Source: UBA4416 sp040389965 (GTDB taxonomy: Bacteria; Bacteroidota; Bacteroidia; B-17B0; Aurantibacillaceae). From it: a stretch of DNA of 64,000 nt. How positions within the stretch are numbered: the stretch's first letter is position 1; every line of letters begins with the position of its first letter. Of the stretch, positions 25,087 to 32,529 are shown one piece after another. The DNA is taken from contig JAZJZF010000040.1 in assembly GCA_040389965.1 (NCBI GenBank), positions 1 to 64,000 on the forward strand. Reading direction: 5' to 3'. The notes beneath the pieces were generated by a model. It did not search any database and had not been told where the DNA came from. It saw only the letters and a program-made list of their open reading frames with translations. The position numbers and the translations under genes are program-made.

Positions 25087-26325
25087 TTATAGAATAAAAA
25101 AAGAGACCATCAAATGGTCTCTTTTAGCTTTGGGGGATTCTATTAATTTATGTGTTGCATTCTGAATTTTTACCGTATACATTCCTTTTGCCAGTTTTGT
25201 AACATCAAACGTATAAGAGATGGTTGGCTGGATGTTTTTTTCAGAGATGACCACTTTTCCTGTCACATCAATGATTTCAGCGGTGAAGTTATTGGAAGCG
25301 ATAGGATCAATAAATAAAAACAAATAATCTTCTGTTGGGTTAGGATACAATTGCAGCGTTAATTTTGGTGCTTCTTCTTTAATACCCACCGTTGTTGAGT
25401 AAGTGGTTACAGGTTCCGAAATTGTATTGTGTCCGCCTGAAGGCCCCATATTTCCTGATTGTACCACACCATAATAACTTCCTATAAATGTATAAGGGAA
25501 TTGAGGCGCTAAGCTTGCATCAATCGTTACAAAGTATGCATAAGTTCCTGTAGGATATTCGGGTGTAATGCAAAATCTCCCGTTACGGATATCCAGGTCG
25601 CCTGAACCTGCAGTAAACACATAATCTTCAATAAAGCATCCAACAGGGTAGGTAGTGCTTACAGTTGGGCCGTTAGTACGGGTAGAGGTAGTAGTGGCGG
25701 TATAACTACTTTGCATTCTTTTAATAGCACCGGTACCGTCAACATTGGTATAGGCATACGCTCCATAAACCGGATAGCCATCAAAGGCATAACCAATAAT
25801 AGGTGAGTGCACTGTACTGGCATTAATATCGTATAAGCATTTTGGGCTTACATGGTGATGGTACTCTCCTTGTTGCTGAGGATGCCCCAGGCAATTGTCA
25901 AATCCTGAACCTTCCCAGAAATAAGCATTTCGGTTCCATATTCCCTGGTTGTTGTATGATTGTGCATCTGATACATTAAAAATGCTGACACCGTTTGTCC
26001 ACACGCCAATATGGCCATTACCAACTGCTGTAGCTGTACCCGTATTTTGTTGCGGGCTACGCGTAAATTTATAAACGAAGTTCTGGTTGGCAGGTACGTT
26101 TGGATTTCCTGACCAGGGTCCGATAGCATAACCGGGAATACAGGTAGCGCTAATGTAAACGTTGCTGGTAGAATATTGCACCTGTTGTACATTAGATGAA
26201 ATTCCGCCATAGCCTGTAGCTCCTGTATTATTTAAAACCCAGGATGTAACTGCAGGGCCCTGCGCGTGGCTTGTAAGTGCCGTTGCACTTAATAAACCAA
26301 TGATGATGTGTTTTTTGATGTTCAT
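25087..26325 (-). CDS. Secreted YHYH-domain protein with type IX secretion C-terminal domain
   Basis: A 412-residue frame with signal peptide (ends TSHAQ). The YHYH domain (PF14240) lies at about residues 60-290: HIGVWTNGVSIFNVSDAQSY, QGEYHHHVSPKCLYD and IIGYAFDGYPVYGAYAYTN. The C-terminal 75 residues are a type IX sorting domain (LYPNPTEDYLFLF...KGMYTVKIQNATHK). The last 14 residues run through a terminator hairpin, so the natural stop is probably near 25124, with an indel in the GGGGG run (25132-25136). It is the last gene of the sigma/MbnP/MbnH unit. YHYH function is unknown; His-rich motifs suggest metal binding. Confidence 0.85.
   Translation of the reverse strand: MNIKKHIIIGLLSATALTSHAQGPAVTSWVLNNTGATGYGGISSNVQQVQYSTSNVYISATCIPGYAIGPWSGNPNVPANQNFVYKFTRSPQQNTGTATAVGNGHIGVWTNGVSIFNVSDAQSYNNQGIWNRNAYFWEGSGFDNCLGHPQQQGEYHHHVSPKCLYDINASTVHSPIIGYAFDGYPVYGAYAYTNVDGTGAIKRMQSSYTATTTSTRTNGPTVSTTYPVGCFIEDYVFTAGSGDLDIRNGRFCITPEYPTGTYAYFVTIDASLAPQFPYTFIGSYYGVVQSGNMGPSGGHNTISEPVTTYSTTVGIKEEAPKLTLQLYPNPTEDYLFLFIDPIASNNFTAEIIDVTGKVVISEKNIQPTISYTFDVTKLAKGMYTVKIQNATHKLIESPKAKRDHLMVSFFIL
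25099..25125 (-). terminator. Perfect 12-bp terminator at the end of the YHYH gene
   Basis: AAAAGAGACCAT (25099-25110) and ATGGTCTCTTTT (25114-25125) are perfect complements around CAA, flanked by an A-run on the left (U-tract on the minus strand). It could also end the plus-strand operon at 25075, so it is probably bidirectional. Confidence 0.8.
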
Positions 26326-26422
26326 ATATCAGATGTTTTTATTTTAGAATAATGATGGCTACAGGGTACTTCATATTTAGGACATTTATGAGTTTAGACG
26401 TTATTAAAAAACAAATCCTTCG

Positions 26423-27460
26423 CTAATTATTTAAATAATTTCTAAATCGCATATCGAACAGAAATTCCTTATCCGTTAAGGTGTTTAAAAAAAGGATCAG
26501 ATTTTTTTTATCTTCAGCCGATAAGCTGATCTTTTGTTTTAATTCTGTTGCCAGGGTAGACGAATGAATTATTCCATCTGTATAATGCGATATAACCTGA
26601 TCGAGGTTTCTGAAACGGCCATCATGCATATAAGGTGCCGAAACAGTGATATTACGAAGCGATGGAACTTTAAATTTTAATGAGTCTTCCCGGTTTTGGG
26701 TAATCTTCATTCTTCCAACATCATTTAATTCAGGATCAAGAGCTAAGCCGTTATTTTTTAACGTATGGTTGGTAAATAGAGGCTCTGCATGACAGGTATT
26801 ACAGTTTTTTTGAAATATAGCGTATCCTTTCTGCTCTTCGGCAGTAAACTCAAATCCTTTTTCTTTACGGCTTACTTTATCATATTTAGAGTTGTACGAC
26901 TCAAACATGACTGTAAACTGGGCAAGGGCTTTAAATAAATATTTGGAAGTAATCACACTGTCCTGAAAGGCGCTATAAAAAAGCTTTTTGTAGTGTGGGG
27001 AATGGTTTAATTTCAGGATCACATCTTCCAGTTTACTGTCCATCTCTACAGGATTTGTAATGGGATTAATGGGTTGCATTTCTAAATGATTAACGCCACC
27101 ATCCCACATAAAAGAGGTATTCCAGGCTAAGTTAAAGAGCGTGCTTGAGTTGCGTGTTCCTTTTAAGCCATTAATGCCATGACTTAAGCTATGATCAACA
27201 TGCGTAAATGCTGTAAATTGTAAATGACAGCTGGAACAGGATGTGCTGCTATCTCTTGATAATAGGGGATCAAAGAATAATGCCCTGCCAAGCTTAAAAC
27301 CATTAGTCGTTAATGTATTTCCCGCAAAATTATACACAGGCTTGGGCCATCCTTTTGGAATGACGAATTTTATATCGGGTTCACGGTTCGGCATAAAACT
27401 AAGCATGCCAAGGATAGCAGTTAATAAAGCAAAACCGATATGTTTTTTTTTTCTTTTCAC
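26423..27460 (-). CDS. MauG/MbnH-like di-haem cytochrome c peroxidase
   Basis: A 345-residue protein with N-terminal hydrophobic signal. Two haem c sites, SCSSCH (residues about 74-79) and CNTCH (about 222-226), and the bacterial CcP motifs LGRALFFDPLLSRDSSTSCS, NPVEM and APYMHDGRFRNL are present. Family members reduce peroxide or, as in MauG and MbnH, oxidise a partner protein. The gene directly follows an MbnP-like gene: its GTG start overlaps that TAG stop (TAGTG). In methanotrophs MbnH converts a tryptophan of MbnP to kynurenine; the same pairing suggests the same type of reaction here. Confidence 0.88.
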   Translation of the reverse strand: MKRKKKHIGFALLTAILGMLSFMPNREPDIKFVIPKGWPKPVYNFAGNTLTTNGFKLGRALFFDPLLSRDSSTSCSSCHLQFTAFTHVDHSLSHGINGLKGTRNSSTLFNLAWNTSFMWDGGVNHLEMQPINPITNPVEMDSKLEDVILKLNHSPHYKKLFYSAFQDSVITSKYLFKALAQFTVMFESYNSKYDKVSRKEKGFEFTAEEQKGYAIFQKNCNTCHAEPLFTNHTLKNNGLALDPELNDVGRMKITQNREDSLKFKVPSLRNITVSAPYMHDGRFRNLDQVISHYTDGIIHSSTLATELKQKISLSAEDKKNLILFLNTLTDKEFLFDMRFRNYLNN

Positions 27461-28251
27461 TAAAAAGGATCCCTTGTTTTTGAAACTGAAAACATATCCG
27501 AATAATTAGTGGCTATCGTTATGGCCTCTTTATTAGGAAGAACGACATTGTTTGTTTTTGAAAGGTCTATTAAATAAGGAGTTTTAAACCACTCTGCTAC
27601 ATCCACTTTTAATTCAATAACAGTGGTTTTACCGGACTCTACTTTCAGGTTTTGCAGTTTCAGATCAATATTTCGAAGAGCGTGGTAAGGCTGTAAATAG
27701 CCACCAATATGGTATTCGAAGGCATGGTGCAAAGTATTACACTTTTTAGAACGCCCTTGTAGTTTAGCCGCTATGTAGCCGGTGTTCCATGCCCAGAACA
27801 TGCCTTTAGTAGGATCGAGCGCACCGTCTAAAGCCCCTGAAACGCTGGTTGTGCTGTCAATTCCTATATTAAAGTTTAACCCAATGTAATTTCCTGCAGG
27901 TATTTTAGTTACAGAAATAGTCAGTGAGGAGCTGTCTTCGGCGTTTATTAAATGGTAACTATTTGGTTCAGAAGAAACCTGATTTTTTGAATTAAAAAAA
28001 CGGAGTGTGCTGATGTAACATTTAAATTCATCCACAATTAAAGAATCGCCGGAGGCATTGATATAAGCCTTGTTCCCTAATAACAGTGCTTGTTCGTTAA
28101 ATACCAGATTCAATTTAAGAATAATTTTTCCCTGATCGTTTTTTTTAGCTGTAATAGGTTTTTGGGCATTTGTAAAACTATAGCAACACCATACGCTAAA
28201 AAGAAGGGCGATGCCATAGTTAATGGTTGAATATTTTTTAAGGACGTTCAT
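27460..28251 (-). CDS. MbnP-like periplasmic protein
   Basis: About 263 residues from Met at 28251; the frame is open to 28311, but that extension lies inside the upstream gene and would bury the signal peptide (MNVLKKYSTINYGIALLFSV). It matches the MbnP family: KIILKLNLVFNEQALLLG, LIVDEFKCYISTLRFF, IPAGNYIGLNFNIGIDS and DPTKGMFWAWNTGYIAAKLQ, then HHAFEYHIGG. MbnP binds copper through a kynurenine made by MbnH. The Trp pair in MFWAWNTGY is a candidate target. It overlaps the upstream gene by 14 bases. Confidence 0.85.
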   Translation of the reverse strand: MNVLKKYSTINYGIALLFSVWCCYSFTNAQKPITAKKNDQGKIILKLNLVFNEQALLLGNKAYINASGDSLIVDEFKCYISTLRFFNSKNQVSSEPNSYHLINAEDSSSLTISVTKIPAGNYIGLNFNIGIDSTTSVSGALDGALDPTKGMFWAWNTGYIAAKLQGRSKKCNTLHHAFEYHIGGYLQPYHALRNIDLKLQNLKVESGKTTVIELKVDVAEWFKTPYLIDLSKTNNVVLPNKEAITIATNYSDMFSVSKTRDPF

Positions 28252-28735
28252 CGCCGGGTTTGTGCATAGGGTGCGGAGCCATTTGTTGGAGTACTTCCCC
28301 GATGATCTCATTAAAAATAAGTTTCTGTTCAGGAGTGCATATTTTTTTTACCTGCTCAAAATGGTCATAAGTAACCAGTTCAAGCTGTTTTTGATTTTCG
28401 GCAATTCGCTGAGCGGTGATGTCTTTGTTAACAGAAACAGAATCTTTTTCTAATCCTTCAAAAAAAGACTCTCTTAATAATCTGCCTTCATTTCTTAATT
28501 TTCTAACAGCTGCCTGGTGCTGAAGTTTAAGTTTTGTAAAATCGGTTTCCTGTTGAGGTGTAAATTTTAGTTTTTCAATGATAAATTTCGCCGGACCTTC
28601 TTCTCTTGGTCTGTCATTAGGACGTTCGGGCCTTGTAAGTGGTTTTACGACTAATATGCAGAGCAATAAAATGTTTAAAGCAACCAAAATTAACGCAAAG
28701 CCTTTCCAGTATTTTATAACCTTATAATCTGTCAT
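28238..28735 (-). CDS. Spy/CnrX-like periplasmic heavy-metal-sensor protein
   Basis: A 165-residue protein with one N-terminal membrane anchor (residues 12-30) and a helical periplasmic domain. Two LTxxQ-like motifs (KLKFTPQQETDF; KICTPEQKLIF) place it with the Spy/CpxP/CnrX/ZraP group. Its C-terminus (APHPMHKPGDERP) holds His and Met that could bind metal. It lies 1 base after the small single-span protein and overlaps mbnP-like by 14 bases. Position after an ECF sigma gene and a small anti-sigma candidate copies the CnrYXH logic, where CnrX senses Ni/Co. Confidence 0.75.
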   Translation of the reverse strand: MTDYKVIKYWKGFALILVALNILLLCILVVKPLTRPERPNDRPREEGPAKFIIEKLKFTPQQETDFTKLKLQHQAAVRKLRNEGRLLRESFFEGLEKDSVSVNKDITAQRIAENQKQLELVTYDHFEQVKKICTPEQKLIFNEIIGEVLQQMAPHPMHKPGDERP

Positions 28736-28736
28736 G

Positions 28737-29027
28737 TTAATAGTTATAAGTTGTGGAAGTAATTATTTCGTTAGATATAGCTTTAACGGCTGCTGTTTCA
28801 TTCTTTTGGTTTGATAAGGCTGTATAAGCTATAACACCTGTAATGTTGATCACAAGGGTCATAATAACAGCAATAGTCCATCCGGTAACAAAAGAACCTT
28901 TTACGGGAATGTTACTACTTTCGCCAAGCCTGCTCATTAATTTCTGATACAAATACGGGTTTGGTTCAACCGGTTTTATATCGGCTGAACTTTCTAAAAT
29001 GGTATTTATCCAATCTTCTTTTTGCAT
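28737..29027 (-). CDS. Small single-span protein, candidate anti-sigma factor
   Basis: A 96-residue protein: a cytoplasmic N-terminal helix (MQKEDWINTILESSADIKPV; PNPYLYQKLMSRLG), one span at about residues 48-68 (WTIAVIMTLVINITGVIAYT) and a short periplasmic tail. CnrY, the anti-sigma of CnrH, has the same size and topology. No zinc HxxxCxxC motif is present. The gene lies 29 bases after the ECF sigma gene and 1 base before the sensor-like gene. Function is inferred from position and topology. Confidence 0.65.
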   Translation of the reverse strand: MQKEDWINTILESSADIKPVEPNPYLYQKLMSRLGESSNIPVKGSFVTGWTIAVIMTLVINITGVIAYTALSNQKNETAAVKAISNEIITSTTYNY

Positions 29028-29056
29028 CTTATAGTGTATTTAGACGTTATTAAATT

Positions 29057-29608
29057 TTAAATCCTTCGTTCGTGGTACATTTTTCCTAATTGCTGCCTTA
29101 AATTGCCTTTAGCCCTTTGTATCAATGATTCAACCGCTTTTTCGGATAGTTCCATGGTGACAGCTATTTCTTTCTGGGCTATAGTTTCTATTTGAGATAG
29201 TACAAAGGCTGTTTTTTGATTATCCGGGAGTTTATCAATGGCTTTATAAAGAATGTAAGTGCGTTCTTTGTTTTCGAGTTCTACTCCGGGATGATTGAAA
29301 TGAGAGACTTCCCGGAGCTGTTCTCCTGTTTCGGGATGAAATAGCTGAGTGAAAAAAGCAAAGCGTTTTTTTCTTTTTTTAGACCTTAAAAAATCCAGAC
29401 TCTTATTCACGGCAATTCTATAGATCCATGTAGCCACCGAGGATTGCTCTTTAAAGGTGCTTAAAGAATGGTATACTTCTATAAACACTTCCTGAGTAAT
29501 GTCTTCAGCATCCTCAATACTATGCACAATATTTAAAGAAATATTGAATACCTTTTTATGGTATTGCTCAAATAATTCTTTGTAATTATTTTCAGAAAAA
29601 TGGGTCAA
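29057..29608 (-). CDS. ECF-family RNA polymerase sigma factor
   Basis: A 183-residue sigma-70 family protein. Region 2: HSIEDAEDITQEVFIEVYHS and SSVATWIYRIAVNKSLDFLR. Region 4: LPDNQKTAFVLSQIETIAQK and MELSEKAVESLIQRAKGNLR. The frame begins at a TTG codon (29608); no ATG lies near the expected N-terminus, so TTG is the best start. A -7 box lies 20 bases upstream. It heads a run of six minus-strand genes ending with the YHYH gene, and likely drives the run and itself. Confidence 0.9.
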   Translation of the reverse strand: MTHFSENNYKELFEQYHKKVFNISLNIVHSIEDAEDITQEVFIEVYHSLSTFKEQSSVATWIYRIAVNKSLDFLRSKKRKKRFAFFTQLFHPETGEQLREVSHFNHPGVELENKERTYILYKAIDKLPDNQKTAFVLSQIETIAQKEIAVTMELSEKAVESLIQRAKGNLRQQLGKMYHERRI

Positions 29609-29627
29609 CTTTGGGGAAGTTTTTTGT

Positions 29628-29635
29628 CAAATATA
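29628..29635 (-). promoter_or_regulatory. -7 element TATATTTG upstream of the ECF sigma gene
   Basis: On the minus strand TATATTTG matches TAnnTTTG. The nearest TTTG is only 12 bases upstream, too close for the housekeeping sigma, so the -33 element is not resolved. A start near 29623 gives a leader of about 15 bases before TTG 29608. An ECF-specific sequence may overlap it. Confidence 0.4.
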
Positions 29636-29689
29636 GAACTATCCCCGCAAAACTAAACTATGCTTATTTTTTTAGCGCTTATTGATAGT

Positions 29690-30343
29690 CTAAAGCCTTG
29701 CGTAGCCGAGGCGTTCAATGTCTGAGAGGTCCTTGGTGAGATGGGTTTTCCCGTTAACCAATAGATACAAATTATCACTTATAGCGGTAATATGCCGGTA
29801 CATATGGTCTGTCAGTAAAATGCCTTTATTGTGTTTTTCTTCCGTTAAAATCTCTTTTATTTTTTCAACATGCAAAGGCATAATATGAGAGAAAGGCTCG
29901 TCGAGTAAAACAAACTGCGTTTTGGAACGTATAATCACTACTATTTCAATAATGCGCCGGTGCCCACCGGAGAGCAGTTTTATGGGCGATTTATATTTTG
30001 CGCCAATATCCGGAAAATGTTTTTCGAAGCTGGTAAAATCAATTTCAAAATCATTAAAAATGCGCTTTAAACTTAAGTGCTCCGGAATAAAATTAAACTG
30101 TGGTAGATAAAGCAACAGGTCGGGTCGCTTAAAGGGTAAGGGAACAAACACATTATCAAACCGTATAGACTTGCTCTGGGGTTCTAAGCTGCCGTTGACG
30201 ATATTCATTAAACAGGATTTTCCTTCTCCGTTTCGGCCGAGCAGGCCTGTAATTTTTCCTGTTTCGCATTTAATATATACGTCCGATAAGATCTTTCTCA
30301 AATCAAATTGCAACTGAACGCTATCTATCTCCAGTTTATGCAT
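29690..30343 (-). CDS. ABC transporter ATP-binding protein without adjacent permease
   Basis: A 217-residue ATPase. Walker A is GLLGRNGEGKSCL, the Q-loop region YLPQFNFIPE, the signature LSGGHRR, Walker B FVLLDEPFSHI and the switch LLTDHMYRHI. The Walker B glutamate is present (DEP). No ABC permease is encoded nearby; the only partner is a 103-residue membrane protein, overlapping by 8 bases. Substrate unknown. It could serve a distant permease, or the small protein could be an unusual membrane subunit. Confidence 0.85.
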   Translation of the reverse strand: MHKLEIDSVQLQFDLRKILSDVYIKCETGKITGLLGRNGEGKSCLMNIVNGSLEPQSKSIRFDNVFVPLPFKRPDLLLYLPQFNFIPEHLSLKRIFNDFEIDFTSFEKHFPDIGAKYKSPIKLLSGGHRRIIEIVVIIRSKTQFVLLDEPFSHIMPLHVEKIKEILTEEKHNKGILLTDHMYRHITAISDNLYLLVNGKTHLTKDLSDIERLGYARL

Positions 30344-30647
30344 GACAGAATTTACCGGTTAAGATCATCGTAACTACATACAGAAAAAAATCGATGGTAA
30401 AAGAGCCTATCCAGAGTATGGAGGCTGAAACGCCTAATGCCCGGTAATAATAAAATTCTTTTCGTTTGGCATTTTTGATGTAATAATAAATAATAGCATA
30501 GCTAATGGCCTTAAACCAAAAGAGAGGAACTATCATGAAAATACTAGCCTGCCAGGTAGAGTAAACAATAAAACATAGGAATGTTATAAATAAGCCTGAC
30601 GCAGCAAAGCCTTTGTAAAAAGTGAATATAAGCCTTACGGGTTTCAA
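30336..30647 (-). CDS. Small membrane protein coupled to the ABC ATPase
   Basis: A 103-residue protein with three predicted spans (FAASGLFITFLCFIVYSTWQ; IMIVPLFWFKAISYAIIYY; ALGVSASILWIGSFTIDFFL). It has a basic N-terminus and a basic loop (KNAKRKEFYYYR). It overlaps the ABC ATPase gene by 8 bases, so the two are coupled. It does not resemble a known ABC permease, being far too short. Function unknown. Confidence 0.65.
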   Translation of the reverse strand: MKPVRLIFTFYKGFAASGLFITFLCFIVYSTWQASIFMIVPLFWFKAISYAIIYYYIKNAKRKEFYYYRALGVSASILWIGSFTIDFFLYVVTMILTGKFCHA

Positions 30648-30698
30648 ATTATGATTTCAGGCTTATGTCTTTAGTTTAATGGTACAAGAGTAAATGAA

Positions 30699-32018
30699 CT
30701 ACTTCATGTATTTTTGTTTTACCTCGCTGTAAGTAGGGAAATTATTATGGTGCCAGTTCATAATAATGGTACCGTCTTTTATCAGGATTAGTCCTGGGTT
30801 TGAACGAATCATGGTTTTTAAAACAACGCCATCGGCATTTGCAAAATCATATAAAGCCTGGTTTTTATGCTTATAATTATCAATTAATTTTGCATCACTT
30901 TGCGTAAGGGCCAACATTTTTATTTTTTCGGAAGAAGCTAATTTGTAGAGGTCATTTATTTTAGCCTGTAAGGTTGCATCCTCATCTGTTTCGTTAATAT
31001 CCCAGCAAATCAATAAGAACATATAGTCTTTTACATTGAGTATACTATCTTTAATATCGTTGCCATCCAAAGAGGTAATCGAAAAATCAACAATTTTTGG
31101 AGGATGTACGGCATCGTGAATTAAAATATTATCGGTAGCAACCCATTTCCAGTGTAGAGTATCCTGCCATGGATAATTTTTCATATCGAAATGTTTTTGT
31201 TCCCCAGTTTTTATATTTTCATAAATAAAGCCCGATTCATATTCTGCGGGTTTATAATCAGCTCCGGCTTTCATGTTTTCTTTAATATTATCGCCTATTT
31301 TATAAGCTCTGAAATCGAATGGAGGCAGGTTTCTGTAGGCGTAAATAGGAAATACAAATGACAGAATAATGGCTATAAGCGTTAACGAAACAGTGATCAG
31401 TGGCGAAAATAATTCGTTGATATTGTCTTTTCCTGAAATGAGCAAGGTAATTAATATCAGCAAGGCAACATCTTTCCAGAAGCTTGTCCACGGTTTTAAT
31501 ACTAAAAAGTCGCCAAAACAACCACAGGTGGTTACTTTGTTGTAGCAAGCCGAGTAAAACGTAAGGAAAGTAAAGAATGCTATTTGAGCAAATAATAAGC
31601 CCAGGGTTAATTTTGGTTTATAGCCAACCAGTAACATAAAACCTAAAGCCATTTCGCTCACACATAATATGATGGCAAGGGGTAGGGCAAGGTGGGCAAT
31701 ACTTTCGAAGATAGACATTCCTGAATCGGCCTGAAATACCTCGAAATATTCTTTGAGCTTATAACTGAATCCTACCGGATCGTTTGCTTTGATAAAACCT
31801 GAAAAAATAAATAAACCACCTACTAAAAAGCGCGCAATATGGGTTACGATAGCAAATTTGCTGATAACGCCGGAGCCGTTTACCAATACTACTAATGTAC
31901 CAAGTACAATGGCAATGGTGGTTTTACTGAAGCAGGGAGGGCAGATATAAAACAGGAATGCCGCTAAACCAAGAGACCAGATGGCACGGAACAATTTTGA
32001 GGATAGAAATTTTTTCAT
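30699..32018 (-). CDS. BT_3928-family protein (DoxX-like membrane domain plus thioredoxin-like domain)
   Basis: A 439-residue protein. Two N-terminal spans precede a DoxX-like four-helix domain (FLVGGLFIFSGFIKANDPVG; ALPLAIILCVSEMALGFMLL; CYNKVTTCGCFGDFLVLKPW with a Cys-Gly-Cys-Phe-Gly-Asp motif). From about residue 300 a thioredoxin-like domain follows (FLLICWDINETDED...LALTQSDAKLI...GLILIKDGTIIMNWHHNNFP) without a clear CxxC. This layout is the BT_3928 family of Bacteroidota. A redox or quinone-linked role is likely but unproven. Single gene. Confidence 0.8.
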   Translation of the reverse strand: MKKFLSSKLFRAIWSLGLAAFLFYICPPCFSKTTIAIVLGTLVVLVNGSGVISKFAIVTHIARFLVGGLFIFSGFIKANDPVGFSYKLKEYFEVFQADSGMSIFESIAHLALPLAIILCVSEMALGFMLLVGYKPKLTLGLLFAQIAFFTFLTFYSACYNKVTTCGCFGDFLVLKPWTSFWKDVALLILITLLISGKDNINELFSPLITVSLTLIAIILSFVFPIYAYRNLPPFDFRAYKIGDNIKENMKAGADYKPAEYESGFIYENIKTGEQKHFDMKNYPWQDTLHWKWVATDNILIHDAVHPPKIVDFSITSLDGNDIKDSILNVKDYMFLLICWDINETDEDATLQAKINDLYKLASSEKIKMLALTQSDAKLIDNYKHKNQALYDFANADGVVLKTMIRSNPGLILIKDGTIIMNWHHNNFPTYSEVKQKYMK

Positions 32019-32163
32019 ATAATATCAGGGAATATTCCCCTAAAGTATGACCTATAAGCTTAAGTTGAAAAGTATTTTACGTTTTTTAACTAACAAAATT
32101 GTACTCTTATTATGATGGATTTGAGGTTTAAATAAGTACATTTATACTTATAAAATAGTTTTC

Positions 32164-32502
32164 ATGAAAACACTTATACTAGTTTCTGTGGTTTGCTTGA
32201 GTACGTTATTTACAGATTGCAGTAAAAAACCCACCGGCACACGCGAAGCAAACGAAATTTGGCTCGAATATAAATTATTTGTACCGCAGCAATTGGTTGT
32301 AAAAGCCGGTACTACCGTTAAATTTACCAATAAAGACAATGCTAACCATAGTGCCACAAACCTTAACGGCTTGTTTGACAGTGGTAAAATTACCAGCGAC
32401 AATTCTTATTCTTACACGTTTGATAAAGTGGGTACTTACAGCTTTTACTGCAATTACCACTCCTCTAACACTTCGGAGCAGGGCTATATTATTGTTCAAT
32501 AA
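32164..32502 (+). CDS. Cupredoxin-domain lipoprotein (plastocyanin-like)
   Basis: A 112-residue protein with lipoprotein signal; Cys20 lies in LFTDCSKK. The mature cupredoxin fold has FVPQQLVVKAGTTVKFTNKD, NANHSATNL (first His ligand) and YSFYCNYHSSNTSEQGYIIV (Cys and second His). The axial-ligand position before the Gly, normally Met, appears to be Gln (EQG), as in stellacyanin. It should carry blue copper at the envelope and could transfer electrons to or from the MbnH-like peroxidase encoded 5 kb away. Confidence 0.85.
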   Translation: MKTLILVSVVCLSTLFTDCSKKPTGTREANEIWLEYKLFVPQQLVVKAGTTVKFTNKDNANHSATNLNGLFDSGKITSDNSYSYTFDKVGTYSFYCNYHSSNTSEQGYIIVQ

Positions 32503-32529
32503 GCCTTTACTTTATAGAAAAACGTTCCG

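Noticed and set aside
28252..28311. Longer start for the MbnP-like gene
   Set aside because: The extension lies within the Spy-like gene and breaks the N-terminal signal peptide.
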